A stretch of 64,000 nucleotides of DNA from Inia geoffrensis (GCA_036417435.1 CM070910.1:13953501-14017500); one strand, 5' to 3'; positions 32,881 to 45,249 are shown, counted from the first letter of the stretch. Notes: generated from the letters alone by a model not told the origin. Numbers and translations: made by a program.

Positions 32881-33316
32881 TTGAAAATACCAAGATAATC
32901 TACTCAAGATGAGTGACAGGGTTAGGAATGAAAAGGAACAAGTCTCCATGCTTCAACTTCATCAATAAATGTTGGGACTCACCTAGAAGCCTCAGCAAGA
33001 GCAACAAAATTGGTAGAAGGTCTCATGGCCACTCAAACATCACTGTATTTAATCTCAAAACCACCCATTGTTATGCAGATGAGGGAACCCACGCATGAGA
33101 TGTGAGTGACTTGCTCCATTTCTGTAGCTACTTGGAAGGAGAATTTCACCTGGGGTCTCAGGTGTCCTGACGCCTCCAGTGGCAGACTCCTGTCTGAACT
33201 CATTCTGTTGTATTCCACCACCCTGCTCCTGCCCTGGTACAGACTCCCAAGACACCAGGCTCCTTCCTGCTGTTTCCTTGGTTTCCCAGGTGTCTGGGGC
33301 TTTCGTCAGTACTTTT

Positions 33317-33517
33317 TGTTTTCTGCAGTACGTGGGGCTCTCACTGTTGCGGCCTGTCCCGTTGCGGAGCACAGGCTCCGGACGCGCAGGCTCAGCGGCC
33401 ATGGCCCACGGGCCCAGCCGCTCCGCGGCACGTGGGATCTTCCCGGACCGGGGCACGAACCCATGTCCCCTGCATCAGCAGGCGGACTCTCAACCACTGC
33501 ACCACCAGGGAAGCCCC
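33317..33517 (-). mobile_element. CHR-type young SINE, antisense, with splice-acceptor-like edge
   Basis: The tail has degenerated to 'ttgttttctgcagtacgtgg', where consensus is tttttgcggtacgcgg, creating ctgcag after a pyrimidine tract. It ends 'accagggaagcccc'. The imperfect duplication is tcgtcagtactttt and tcgtcaatactttt. Confidence 0.9.
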
Positions 33518-34149
33518 TCTCGTCAATACTTTTTACCAAGACATTATTATCAATAAGGCTCACGTTTTTGATCTTAAACAGTGCAACTGCGAAAGTAGTG
33601 AACTTTATTATAGCAATTTCCAGAATGTAAACCTTACGTCCCAGCACAGTTTCTATAAATATGCAGGTAAACAACCATAAAAACAATTAAAAACACATGA
33701 ATTATGTATCTTGAGATAGTAATGCCATTATCAACACTAATAAAATATGTAATATTATTTATTATCCAAGAAATAAGAAAATTCAAAAGCTTCATTTTTC
33801 AGTATGCACTTTATTTCTTGTGTACTTCCAGGAATCGAATAGGAGAAAGCCTCCCTATTATTTGTTTCTTAGAGTAGTTTTAACCTCCCCATTACATTTT
33901 CCCTTATTAACATTAACATATTTAAATTAAGTAATGAATAATGAACTCACAAATATTAAAGATCTGGCTGTATCTGAAAAAAGACTTTCTATAGACTTAA
34001 ATATATTTAAATCAAGGGTCTTAAAAAATTATTCAAAACTTTGATCAACACATTAAGCAACATTTTAGGAAGTAGATCATTTAGATTCTCCTTTTTTGCT
34101 GGTTAATCAGTCTTTAAATATGTATACCACTTAAACATGTATTCCACGT

Positions 34150-34190
34150 TGTGGAAAAACCCGAACGAACTTTTTGGCCAACCCAATATT
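34150..34190 (-). mobile_element. Mariner-type terminal fragment
   Basis: 'gaaaaacccgaacgaacttt' followed by 'ttggccaacccaatat' matches the terminal sequence of the mariner element common in cetartiodactyls. Only one end (about 40 bases) is present; no transposase remains. Confidence 0.65.
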
Positions 34191-34462
34191 TCCATTTTAC
34201 CAAATACAAAATAGGAATGAGTTTTGGCAACTTGAAATATTTGTAAATTTTTTTTTACCAATTCTAAAAATTTCTAAAGCAACTACAGGGTGCTTTGATA
34301 TGACCTTCTTGTCACAGGAGTTTACTAACTTTGATAGTTGGTAGCCCCCGGGGGATGGGTGTGAATCCTAAACCTTTCCTCCACATGACAATTAGTACCC
34401 AGAGCGTCGTGACCTAAACCTTGTTTTCCTCTTAAATCCAACACCGTGCTTTGCACCCATAG

Positions 34463-34630
34463 GACATCGCTTATTACCAAGCCTTGTCTGCCGAGTCGTT
34501 GCAGACGGATGCCTCCAGGATTCCCCCCAGCACTCTGCCACCCCAAGAGCTCTGTGAACTAAGACTGGAGCCATCTGCTACTGCTAAACTGGATGATTTA
34601 CAGCGCTCTTGGGAAACCTTAAAGAATGTG
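34463..34630 (+). CDS. SYNE1: SYNE1 exon 17 of window: linker into spectrin repeat
   Basis: The acceptor is cccatag/gac and the donor is gtg/gtaagt; 168 bases, 56 codons, phase 0. It reads DIAYYQALSAESLQTDASRI to LQRSWETLKNV. The middle (IPPSTLPPQELCELRLEPSA) is Pro-rich and more variable against human, continuing the linker of the previous exon. SWETLKNV begins ordered helix. Confidence 0.95.
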
Positions 34631-34841
34631 GTAAGTCTTCGAAATGTGGAATTGTTTAGCCCACCAAACACTGATTACCTTAGCGATTGTCTTATGAAAT
34701 AAATGCATAATGTGTACACATCCCATATACAGTTGAACACCCTTTGTTGGGTCACAGAGGTAAAGCGGTGAGGAAAGAAATGTCATAATCTGGAAGATAA
34801 GGGGCTGGGGAGTATTTGGTAATATCCCTTTTCTTCTTCAG
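34631..34841 (+). other. SYNE1: SYNE1 short intron (211 b)
   Basis: The donor is gtaagt and the acceptor ttcttcttcag. No other feature. Confidence 0.9.
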
Positions 34842-35003
34842 ATCAGCGAAAAGCAGCGCACACTCTACGAAGCGTTGGAACGCCAACAGAAGTACCAGGA
34901 CTGCCTCCAGTCCGTCTCCACGAAAATGGAGGCCGTCGAGATGAAACTCAGTGAAAGTCCGGAGCACGGCAGGAGTACCGAGAGCCAGATGGCCGAACAC
35001 CAG
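34842..35003 (+). CDS. SYNE1: SYNE1 exon 18 of window: spectrin repeat
   Basis: The acceptor is cttcttcag/atc and the donor is cag/gtaaga; 162 bases, 54 codons, phase 0. It reads ISEKQRTLYEALERQQKYQD to ESQMAEHQ. Helix with a short Ser-rich turn (SESPEHGRSTES). Closely matches human. Confidence 0.96.
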
Positions 35004-38000
35004 GTAAGAATAGCGATGACTTCAGTTTCCTGCATGATCAAATAGGTGCACCCTTTCTTACGACCGGCTGGCCAAGCACGTGTATAAGACAGCAGGCTGA
35101 CACGTTTTACTGTATCACTTGTTACAGAGTAAACAAGATCCCAAGCCAAGTGGTGGTGGTTTCCATCACTGCTTCAGGGAGGGGTCTATAAGAGGGAAAG
35201 AAGGAAATTGAGACCTTGATATTGCTTTTTTACTTTTATTACACAAACTGCATTTCCTCACCGTTGCCACATTCTTTTTATTTTGTTTTGACCCATTGTT
35301 GTAAGAATAAAGTGTACCCCACGTCTACCTTCTCGGGGTATTGTTGTTTGAAGAACCTTAGCCAGTGTGTGCCCAGCACCTCCCCGTTAGCACCGAAGAG
35401 AATAACTCTCAGACTGCAGTAGAGGCAAAGAAGGAGCTGAAGAATAAGAGGCTCCAAGTTGTAACCTTGCGGTTTTCCCAGACTTGAATCGTTTTTTAAA
35501 AGGGACACTGGACAGTGCTTCAGCTTTAGGCGGGAGACAGAGATGATTACATTAACCTAACTCAGACAGGTATTGTTAAAAATACACCAACTTAAAGTGC
35601 ACGCTAAGAAAGTGCATAGCGTAAATCTGGTTACTGCTTTAGCAACATTATCGGGTGTGCTCTTAACGCGTAATCAGGTGTAACTGGGCCTCGGTACTGA
35701 GGCGTGCAGTCACCTAAATGTTCAGTCACCGTGGTACAGGAAAACGCTGCTGCGGCCAGAACTCAGGAGCGTGTGACAACCCCATCAAAGGCAGAGGAAA
35801 AGAAAGATATGTTTAGATGCAAATGAAGAGCTATGAAAGCATGATGCAATTATGTAGTTATCAAATAACTGGGTAATTTACCAGCGTTAAGAGTGAAACT
35901 CTGTACTTTATCTTTCTTCTACTTAACATCTCTGTGGTTTTGGAAGCCAGGGTAACCTTGGAATACATTGCTTGTTCGGATGTGTAGTCTAAGATAAAAT
36001 TGTGCCATTTTACAATAAAGGATCTTGCAGTATAACACAAAAATGAGAATATTTCATCTAGAGATAGCATGTTGAGAAACAGTGGTTTCAGGTTTCTGAC
36101 ACTCTTGTAACTTCTTAAGATAGGAATCAGAGTGTAGAGCATCCATTTATAGGACTTATTTTGGTAAAATGACCTTCTGTGGGTCTGTCTGCTATCCTGA
36201 AGCCACCCATAGTCCACCCGGTTTGGGGAGGGTGCAGTGAAAATATAAAGTTAAAATTAACCTTTGTTTACTTGGATTAAGACAATCACGAGGACAGTCA
36301 GGGACTTAGGTCTCTACTACCATGCAGTGTCCCCGCAGCACCACAGTCCTGTCTAACTGGCATTCCAGTTTTCTAACTGTCAACAGCCACCTCACTGTCA
36401 CCTGAAGGGGCCTCCTGGGGCTCTGTCTGCCTAACACCCTCCCCAACTCTTCACTGTACCAGGAGGGGCAGGAGAACTTCCACACATTTGACTACAGCTT
36501 CTTTTAAGCAACCAAAAAGGAATTGGCATAAATTATCCAAAGGCTGGATTGAAGTGAATTTGAGTGCCACAGACTTAGATTATCAGAAACCAGCATTGCA
36601 GGAGAGGGTTTACAGAATTTGACTCTCTCTGCTTTTGGGCACTGTCGGGTACTTTCCAGTCACCTCTGCTTTTGTTCAAGGCTGATCATTCTTGTGTCCC
36701 AGGTGACAGACCACAGCTCCCAAAGACCCTTCAGCAGGTCCCACAGGATTTAGGAACTGTCTGAAAGCAGGATCCTGGCGGTCTACCTTGACCTTCCAGA
36801 GTTCCTAATTAAAATGCAAATTAGCTCCCAAGCACCAGCATCGCCCTGCCTCTCAGGTATTAGTATGAAAACACAAGCTGAATGTAGAGCAAAAGTATTA
36901 TTTTATTCAAGGGATTTAATGGAGAAAACTCAAAATTGCACATTAAAGCTAAGTATTATGAATTAGAAATGAACCTGTGACTTTTCTTGTAATTAAGCCC
37001 AAGCACATGACTTTTGTCCCATTCTAAATTGAGAGTGGTAGTGCTAACAATTATAGCAATGAGGGAGTATAGCTAATTCAATGATTACCCATCATTGGAG
37101 CTTTTAACAATTATATTAATGCTCTAATGAGAGAGAAAGAAATATAAATAATGTATAATTTCTTCTGTCATCACAAATCTAACATTTTCCATCTGACCTA
37201 CTTTTGCTGTCTGTACCTAAATTCTATGAATTCTGGGACAGCGCTGCCCACATGGAAGGCTAACGGTATCACAATATCTAAATTGGTTCTTGGCTTCTGG
37301 AATGATACTTTAAAAATTTCAAGCAATACGATAGAATTACTCTTTCTGAATTCCAGTGGCATGTGGGTTAGAAAGTCCAGTATGCATTTAGTATTTTCTA
37401 AAAATTAATAAAAAATATTTCAATTGCTAATTTTTTCCCAACACTCTCTTGGAAGTACTAATGTTTCTTTAGAGAGCTACTCTAATTCTTACATTTTTCC
37501 TCCAAACACTTGTCTAAACCTGCTGAATTTGGGTGGAGTGCTGTGCCTTTCCTGTTCCCCTCTTTAAATTGAACAAGAAGTTTAATTTTAAGACATCGAT
37601 GCAGTTCATAAGCTGACTTGTGGCTGTTGTTCTGGGTGGTGAGCCCTCTGATCGGGACCTTCATTATCACGGGCGGCTAATGCTTCCTGGGCATGTGTTG
37701 TCTTTGCCACACCAACTCAGTGATGGTTAGTAGGCAGAGCTCTGAGGTTATTTCAGTTCTGTTTCTTTAATATAAATAACAGCTCAAAGTTTGAGATGAA
37801 CTCTGATGTAGATAATTCTGAAAGTCACAATGAAATTCATGTTCACCTTTGATGTTGAACCAGACATGAGCTCCATGCTCTCCCTAGAGTGAGTCATTTT
37901 AGAAAAGCTCAAGGAACTTCTCTAAACCACAAACTGCTCGTACACATGCCCTCCTTGTAAACACAAGGCAGAAACGCAAAGAGGAACAACATTTCATCTC

Positions 38001-38099
38001 CTCTCCTTAGTTTTGAGTCAGATGTTGGAGGGAAGCATCTGGCCACCAGCTGAGACAGTTATTGGACGAAGACATATTTAACTGCTGGGTCCTTTTGTT

Positions 38100-38310
38100 T
38101 TGTTAGGTGGAAGTGAAAGTCGCATCCCATGAAATTAACCATTTTAAAGTGTACAGTTCAGTGGCTTTTAGTACTTTCACAATGTCATACAATCACCCTC
38201 CCAATCTGGTTTCAAAACATTTACATCACCGCAAAAGAAAACCCCATCCCCCCAGTAAGTTTGGCGGCCGGATCTTGACGTTAAAATCTATAGCAACCTT
38301 CCAAAAATAC
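38100..38310 (-). repeat. L1 3'-UTR fragment, antisense
   Basis: 'taaccattttaaagtgtaca' then 'gttcagtggcttttagtact' and 'tcatacaatcaccctcccaa' is the well-known reversed tail of old L1 families. Confidence 0.7.
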
Positions 38311-38570
38311 CCACTCTCCCCTGAGAGTAAACTGAAGCATGAATAGGGAGGCTTGACTCTAACAGAATGGAAACGATAACAGTTGTAGGATTCCTAATTC
38401 CATCATCACTTACTGCAGAGCATTCAGAGAGCTATTCTAGACATTGTGAGTCTGAAATGGAAGTTGTTCACTTCACTGTATGCCTGGTTGGTCAAATCTA
38501 CTGAGATTAAATCAATGAGGAAGCTTTTTTTTTTTTTTCTCCTGGTTGCTTCATAATTAAGACAACTGTT

Positions 38571-38781
38571 TTTTGTTTTTTGTTTTCTTGTGGTACGCGG
38601 GTCTCTCACTGTCGTGGCCTCTCCCATTGCGGAGCACAGGCTCCGGACGCGCAGGCTCAGCGGCCATGGCTCACGGGCCCAGCCGCTCCGCGGCATGTGG
38701 GATCTTCCCGGACCGGGGCACGAACCCGTGTCCCCTGCAGCGGCAGGCGGACTCTCAACCACTGTGCCACCAGGGAAGCCC
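38571..38781 (-). mobile_element. CHR-type young SINE, antisense
   Basis: 'tgtggtacgcgggtctctca' at the tail side and 'gccaccagggaagccc' at the head. The imperfect duplication is agacaactgt (38560-38569) and agataactgt (38784-38793). Confidence 0.92.
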
Positions 38782-39449
38782 GTAGATAACTGTCTATTAT
38801 GAATTAGAATGAGTTCAACTAGATGTGTTGAGCACCTACTATGTGCACAGCTGAAATAGACACTTATTCTTTAACATATAATTTAAGGGTAGATGAATTA
38901 CCAACATATTATACAAAACCCAGCAATGTGATTATGGGTTACAAGGGTGGGAAGATCAAGGAGACTCTAACAGGTCTTTTGGGAGACATGGATTTTGAAA
39001 ATTTGGAATGGTAAAGGAGTGGATGGGAGACACTATAAATGTAAATGTGTGAGGAAAGGCACAGAAGAGAGAATGAGAATGAACGTGGTGTGAAGTAGTG
39101 AGGGGCTCTTCTTGCTTGTACAGAGAATCAGTGCAAAAAAAAAATATAATGTCAGTCTAGTTATGGAGAAGCCCTCAAAACAGACCACATAATATGAATT
39201 TTAAATTTTTGGCAATCAAGTACCAAAAATGATTATAAAGTAGGAGAAAATACTTTACTGGACCAAAAGCATTTTGAATGTATAACAAACAGTAATGGTC
39301 TGTACATTTGTTACAATTACATTAAAATATCCCAGCAAGTTCTTTGGTGGAGATTGATAATTCTAAAACATATTGCAAACGTACTAAAAAATATGTATTG
39401 AAAATGGAAAGAGTCAAGAATAGCCTAGACAACCTTGAAGAAGGTGAAT

Positions 39450-40830
39450 AAAATGGAAGGATATGTGTCCTTTCAGAGAGTGAGACTTATAAAGCTATAG
39501 TAATTATGAGACTGTGGTATTGGCACAGACACCAAATGGGTCAATGGTGCAGAATGTGAAGCCAGAAGCACCCTCCCCCCTACATGGACACTTCGCTTAT
39601 GTCAAAAACTGTACTGCACAACAGTGGATGAAAAATCATCTTTTCACTAAATAATACAGGGTCAATAAGAAGAAAAAAAAAAGAATTTTGACCCCTACTT
39701 ACACTGGACACGGTAATTAAGTTTAGGTGGATTGTAGATCTAAATGTGAAGATTAAAAAAAAAATGTTTTGAAACAGTGCTTCTCAAAGTATCTGTAGTG
39801 TATAACCTTTTTTAAAAATATTTAAATTTCTAACTCAACATTTTAGTAAAATAAAATACTGGTTGGATATCGTGCGTCAAGTTGCTATAAAATTTCTTAA
39901 TGTTTACTTGCAATATCTTTCTCTTGTCATGAACTAGAGACAAACCAGTTCATGACGCCATTGAATGGACCACACTTTGAATAGCATTCTTCTAGAAGGT
40001 AACATGTGAGAATATATTCATGACATTACGGTAGGCAAAGATCTCTTAAATAGGACAGCAAAGGCCCTAACTTTTCCAATGAAGCAAAATACCGATATAT
40101 TAGACTACAATAAAATGAAGAGCTTCTGTTTATCAAAAGACATCATTAAGGAAGCTTTTACCCGTTAAGGGACAGACATGTCACAAAATGGGAGCAGATA
40201 TTTGCAATACACAGAACTAAAAGAAACACGGGCATTCCTATCCTGAATATATACACAACTCCATGTATGAATAAGAAAAGGAAAGACTCCAGTAGAAAAT
40301 GGGCTAAAGATTTTTAGCAGGCGGTCACAAAAGACAATCTCCAGGTGGCCAAAAAGCATAGGGAAAAGTGCTCAGTCTAATTAACCATCAGGGAAATGCA
40401 AATTAAAGCTGCAGTGAGACACCACTGTGAACCCACTAGAAAGGCTTAAATGGACAAGACCCACAAACCAGGTGACAGTGGAATACAATGCAGCGATAAA
40501 AAAGGTCAGCTCTTTTTACATGCAACAGTCACAGTCTTGGAGGGAGTGAAAGAAGCCAGACACAGAACAGTACATCAGGAATGATTCCATTTCTGTAGAG
40601 CTCAAAAACAGGGATCGGTGATCTATGACATTTGCAAGCCGGCACCATGGTGATCTCTGGAAAGGAAGGGATGCAGTCCGGGGGGCTTGCGGAGTCCTGG
40701 GAATGTTCTGTTTCTCGATCTGGGTGCCATGAACACAGGTATGTGTGGTTTTTGAAAACGCATAGAACTCTACACTTATAGTCTGCACTTTTCTAGATGT
40801 ATATAATAATTTCAATATAATAGTTTACTT
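39450..40830 (+). mobile_element. Old L1 fragment (ORF2 part to 3' end), sense
   Basis: 'aaagctatagtaattatgag' and 'ggtattggcacagacaccaa', then 'gactacaataaaatgaagag', 'atgggagcagatatttgcaa' and 'catcagggaaatgcaaatta' follow the order of L1 ORF2. It is many-fold broken by stops and indels; dead. Confidence 0.75.
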
Positions 40831-41229
40831 AAACAGCAGTTGGACAGGATGACAACTGATATTAGGGAAAGAAGAGCGTTTTTGTTGTTCTGTTTTTTAT
40901 ATCTATTAAGAGCCCACTCTGAGGAGGCACTGGACTTACAGCGAAGCCTACAGTCCTATGGAATAGGTGGGAATTATGCAAGTAGGGGTATATTGGAAAC
41001 TGTAAAATATTGGCAACTATAAAAGCAATGATTCTTTACTTGGAGTCATGATTGCCCCTCCTGTAGGGGTAGGGCCTGTTTTTCTAACATGTCATTCAAA
41101 TCCCAAAAAAGAATTCCTCCTGTCAAGATTCCAGCTAAAGTGCAAATCATAAAATACAAAAAATGAGAAATACCAACAGTGTATAATTGTGAGAGCTGTT
41201 AAGCAGGAAGTAGGGTGCTGTTAAAAGAG

Positions 41230-41880
41230 AACAATATAGAGATTTCTTTTTAGAGTCAGTGGTCAGGAAAGGCCTCTCTGAAGATGTGACAATTAACCTA
41301 AGGCTCCAAAGATGAAGAGAACCATCTCACAGAGAGGAAGAAGAGCATTCCAGAGCTTGAGGGAACACCATGTGCAAAGGCCCTGAGGCAGAAAGTGCTG
41401 AGGGTCCTGGAGTAACTGAAGAAGGCTGGAATGTAGTAAGGCAGAAGGGAGTGTGGTACAAGGGGCAGGCGGGGGTGAGACCGCACGAGTACAGTAAGGA
41501 GTTTGGATTTTATTTTACAGGCAAGAAGCCACTAAGTATTTTAAAGCAGGGGACTGAGAGGATCTGATTTACCTTTTTAAAAGGTCACTCTAATTACTCT
41601 GTGAAGAGGGGTTTGGAGAGACAAGAATGTGTAGACCATGAGAGCAATTCCGATAAGGAGCTGGCGTGACTTTAGGTGGGAGCAGAGGAGGTATACCAGA
41701 TACGTTTTGGAGGTGAAAGCAGTGGGGTTTGATGCTGGATATGGTGACAGAAGGTGTGAATGACTCCTAGGTCTCAAGCTTAAGCAATGAGAAGGGTGTG
41801 ACCTTTTACTGAGATGGGGACAACAGAGGAAGAAGTGGGCTTTTACGTGATAAGATGGAGACACCCGTGAAATATGTAAG
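41230..41880 (-). repeat. L2 LINE fragment, antisense
   Basis: The clear reversed L2 3' signature is 'caccatgtgcaaaggccctg', then 'aaggagtttggattttattt' and 'aggggactgagaggatctga', ending 'gaccttttactgagatgggg'. Confidence 0.7.
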
Positions 41881-41939
41881 TTGAATATACAAGCCTGAAA
41901 GTTAGGACAGATATCTGGGTTAGAGATATACCTTTATAA

Positions 41940-42530
41940 GTGTCAGGGAGGCAGAAATTTTCCTCTGCTCTTCTAGGTTCTTCTGGCTGGTCTAAGAATT
42001 CAATTGACGTGAGACAGATTAACCAGAGAAAATCAAATAAAAGTTTAATAACATGTATACGTGGGAGAGACCCAGGAAAACTGAGTAACTTGGCAAAATG
42101 GTTGAAACTCTCGCCTTAAATACTATCTTCAGCTAAAGACACAGGAGGATGTTGGGGGTAGTGGTTTGAGACTTAAAAGAGGAGGAAGGTAGCTCACATA
42201 AAGATGGAAAAGCAAATGTTTGGTAAACAAATATTAATTGGGCCATTCAGAGACAGTGGGACACAGAGTGTACTCTGATCTCTTAAAGAGTTTCCCTCAC
42301 TACACCCAGCCCTATTCTTTGCAGATACCTCGATAGCTCTATTCCTGTAATAGGTCCCTTTTCTAGATTCTTTAGGTAGTTCGAGGGAAGGTCAGAGGTT
42401 TTTCTTGAGTCTTTTGGACCTTGACTGTTTTCAGCTCAAAATAATCTGCATGCCAGAGACATTTGGGGGTGGCAAGTTTTATTCTCCTACTAAGTGTTCC
42501 ACCCTAGGAAGGGTTTAAAGCCTTGGCAGT
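41940..42530. repeat. Unclassified repeat-like block
   Basis: The block runs from 'ctctgctcttctaggttctt' through 'gagacagattaaccagagaa' and 'acatgtatacgtgggagaga' to 'tctcctactaagtgttccac'. It reads like a dispersed retroelement piece seen in other mammals, but the family is not recognised. Confidence 0.4.
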
Positions 42531-43099
42531 GGACGTCGCCTGGGAGAGCTTGTGACGAGAGAAGAGGGGCCTGGAAATTAGCCCTGAGAAACTTCAAATT
42601 TTAGAGTTGGGGAGAGGAAAAAATAAGGAGAGGGTAACAGCATAGAAACAGGTGACAAATTTTTCCTGTCTTGTGTAATGTGAGTTTGTGATTAAAACGC
42701 AGTGCTCTTTCAGACTCAGGGAAGTTTAGAGTGGGAAGAATCATGTTGAGGAAAAAAGTGATGAATTTTATTTTCAACATAGAATTGTAGACTCAAACAT
42801 AATTGAGCATACCCCCGTCGGATTACAGATGTGCCTGTTGAAAACCGGAAAGATTAATTAACTAGTTCAAATTCATTTAAGTTACCAATACAAATGGTCT
42901 TAAAATCAGAAATTTCCTGACATTCAGTCTGGTACTGTCATTTAGAAACTTAGGTTAGTAGGTCCCCTGTTTGTTGGTTAAACGACTTCCAAGTGAAGTG
43001 TCTTGACTAGTATCGAACCACATGGGACTCAGCTAGTGCCACGATTCCTCAGTGCAAAAAAGTACATACACGAGTATGATTCCACAGTCTTCCCCGCAG

Positions 43100-43294
43100 G
43101 CACTGATGGATGAAATTCTCATGCTTCAAGAGGAAATCAGTGAGCTGCAGTCAGCCCTCGCGGAGGAGCTGGTGTCTGACCCCCCAGAGTCTGACCCTTC
43201 GGAGCAGTTGCCCTTGCAGTCCACCCTCGCTGTCTTAGCGGAGCGAATGTCCACCATCAAGATGAAGGCATCAGGGAAACGACAGCTTTTGGAG
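43100..43294 (+). CDS. SYNE1: SYNE1 exon 19 of window: spectrin repeat
   Basis: The acceptor is ccccgcag/gca and the donor is gag/gtaaca; 195 bases, 65 codons, phase 0. It reads ALMDEILMLQEEISELQSAL to KASGKRQLLE. The short acidic insert ELVSDPPESDPSEQLP differs from human but keeps its length. The upstream in-frame codons from 43052 are intronic. Confidence 0.96.
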
Positions 43295-45249
43295 GTAACA
43301 AGCCATTCTGAAGGTGCCCCTCAGGTCCAGATTAACTCTTAGGGTCATGCTGACAAGTATGTTGGGCTACTTACGTGATCGACATGTTTATTGTTTCCCG
43401 CTCAGCAGAGGCTGGTATTGTGTGTCCAGGAGGGCCTCGTGAATAGAGCCCTGCGTCAGTGTGGAGCCATGAATGTGTCTTTTCACCCGTTTCTGAGTCA
43501 TTTCAAGCGTGCAAAACTGAGACTGTGGAAAGCTGATACTTGGTAGACATGAGTCTTATGAGGAATAATTATAGAAGGTTTGCGTGATAGTGTGCTATGT
43601 TTAAATAAGAGCATTTTTATGAATAGTATTACCAATACTGTGAAGAATAAATCCTTAGTCACTGTTAGCCAATTCAAGCACATTAATTCATGAAAATATT
43701 CTTGCAGTTCTGGTTCTCATGTTACTTAACTTTAATATTATTTAATAGAGAGGTAACTTTTAGTCACGGTAGCAGATGTGTTAAAAAATAAGTTATTTTC
43801 CTTTTTTGTTGTTGTTTTTCTCTTATCATTCCTGGCCCTAAACGTATACGATGTTCATATCGTTGATCCTGTAATTTAAAGTGTCTGTGTCCTTGTATCT
43901 CTAGGGTCTAGCAGCTTCTCTGGCAAATAATCATTTATTATATACACATATTTTATTTAGCTGCTGATTATACCATAATTCAATTAACCGTCCCCCTGTT
44001 GTTGGGTATGTGGGCTGTTTCTAGTTTTACCTGTTATAAAATTAGTCAGACTAGGTATTCATATATTTTCTGGTTTTGGAGAAATTTTAAATCAACGTGT
44101 CTTCTCTATTTAATCTCGCTTTTAAACAATTTAATAAAAATTTTAATTAAAAACATAATAGATTACTAATAAAATAATTTTTAAAGTAAAGTACTTAGAG
44201 TATCTTAAGGATTAACTTCTTGATTCATTAATACTGTCCCCAGTCACTCTATGAAACTGTCATGGAATTCTGAAATAAAGTGATTGGCCTGGATTTTTTT
44301 AAAATATGAATTATTTGCCATCATTAAAATATCCTCAGAGATCTAACCAAAATTTTTGAATTTTTGCCTTTGCTCAAGAAACTAATAACACTGGACCACC
44401 CTTTCCTGTAGGGGATCAGTTACCTGAAACTACATGGTGCTGCCCTTTTAGGTGGACCAGATATGTTCTTCAGTTTTCCATAGACCCCACTACTCTCTAC
44501 AGTTTACCGGACATTGAAGCCAAGTTACCTACTGTGTTATGCCATTGCTTTGTTCTAATCCTTGACCAGTTTCTATCATTCATATCATCTGCTTCATCCT
44601 GTAGATGTATTATTTAAGAAAGTTTAACTCTAGGCACACGTTAGAATCATTGTAGGAGTTTTTATGGACTTCCCTGGTGGCGCAGTGGTTAAGAATCCAC
44701 CTGCGAATGCAGGGGATGCGGGTTCGAGCCCTGGTCCGGGAAGATCCCACATGCCGTGGAGCAACTAAGCCCATGTGCCACAACTACTGAGCCTGCACTC
44801 TAGAGCCCGCGAACCACAACTACTGAGCCCGTGTGCTACAACTACTGAAGCCTGCATGCCTAGAGCCCGTGCTCCACGGCAAAGAGAAGCCACCGCAATG
44901 AGAAGCCCATGAGCCACAACGAAGAGTAGCCCCCGCTCGCTGCAACTAGAGAAAGCCCAGGCTCAGCAACGTGGACCCAGTGCAGCCAAAAATATAAATA
45001 AATTAATTAATTAAAAAAAAAAAGAATCATTGTAGGAGGTTTTATAAAATACTAATCTTGAGGCTCACCTTCCCAAATTCTCATTTACTAGTCTGTGATG
45101 TGGCCTAAACATGGGTTGTTTCATTTTTTTTTTAAGTTTCACAGGTGAGTCTGATGTGCACTCAGGCCTGAGAACCGTTGCTGTACTGTGTTGAATCCTA
45201 ATGATTTTACGTTAGAGTGATTTAGGTTCCATTCTGCTTAATTCTTTAG
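43295..45249 (+). other. SYNE1: SYNE1 intron (2.0 kb)
   Basis: It contains a full-length dimeric sense SINE (44666-45022). A weak L1-tail-like stretch lies near 43960-44060. Otherwise AT-rich, nothing named. Confidence 0.82.
44666..45022 (+). mobile_element. Dimeric tRNA-derived SINE, full length, sense
   Basis: The head is 'ggacttccctggtggcgcag' and the B box 'gggttcgagccctggtccgg'. The 'cacaactactgagcc' block is repeated, then a (taaa)-rich tail. A long duplication (agaatcattgtaggag plus ttttat) is at 44643-44665 and 45023-45045. Confidence 0.92.

Larger units (their letters stand above)
27408..34462 (+). other. SYNE1: SYNE1 intron (7.1 kb)
   Basis: It contains small SINE and L2 pieces near 28.4-28.7 kb, antisense young SINEs (29136, 33317), a MIR-like piece (30020-30110), a CA/CG microsatellite (30494-30531), a long antisense L2-like region (30900-32880) and a mariner end (34150-34190). 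Positions 27410-28410, 28670-29120, 29350-30010, 30110-30490, 30540-30890 and 33670-34140 show nothing named. Confidence 0.8.
35004..43099 (+). other. SYNE1: SYNE1 intron (8.1 kb)
   Basis: Repeats: an L1 tail (38100-38310), an antisense young SINE (38571-38781), a sense L1 (39450-40830), an antisense L2 (41230-41880) and an unclassified repeat-like block (41940-42530). The stretch 35004-38090 has no repeat I can name and is the longest apparently unique intronic stretch in the first two thirds of the window. Confidence 0.8.

Noticed and set aside
44666..44760. tRNA-like A and B boxes in SINE heads
   Set aside because: They are promoter relics of tRNA-derived SINEs, with no cloverleaf or mature tRNA ends. 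No true tRNA gene was found.
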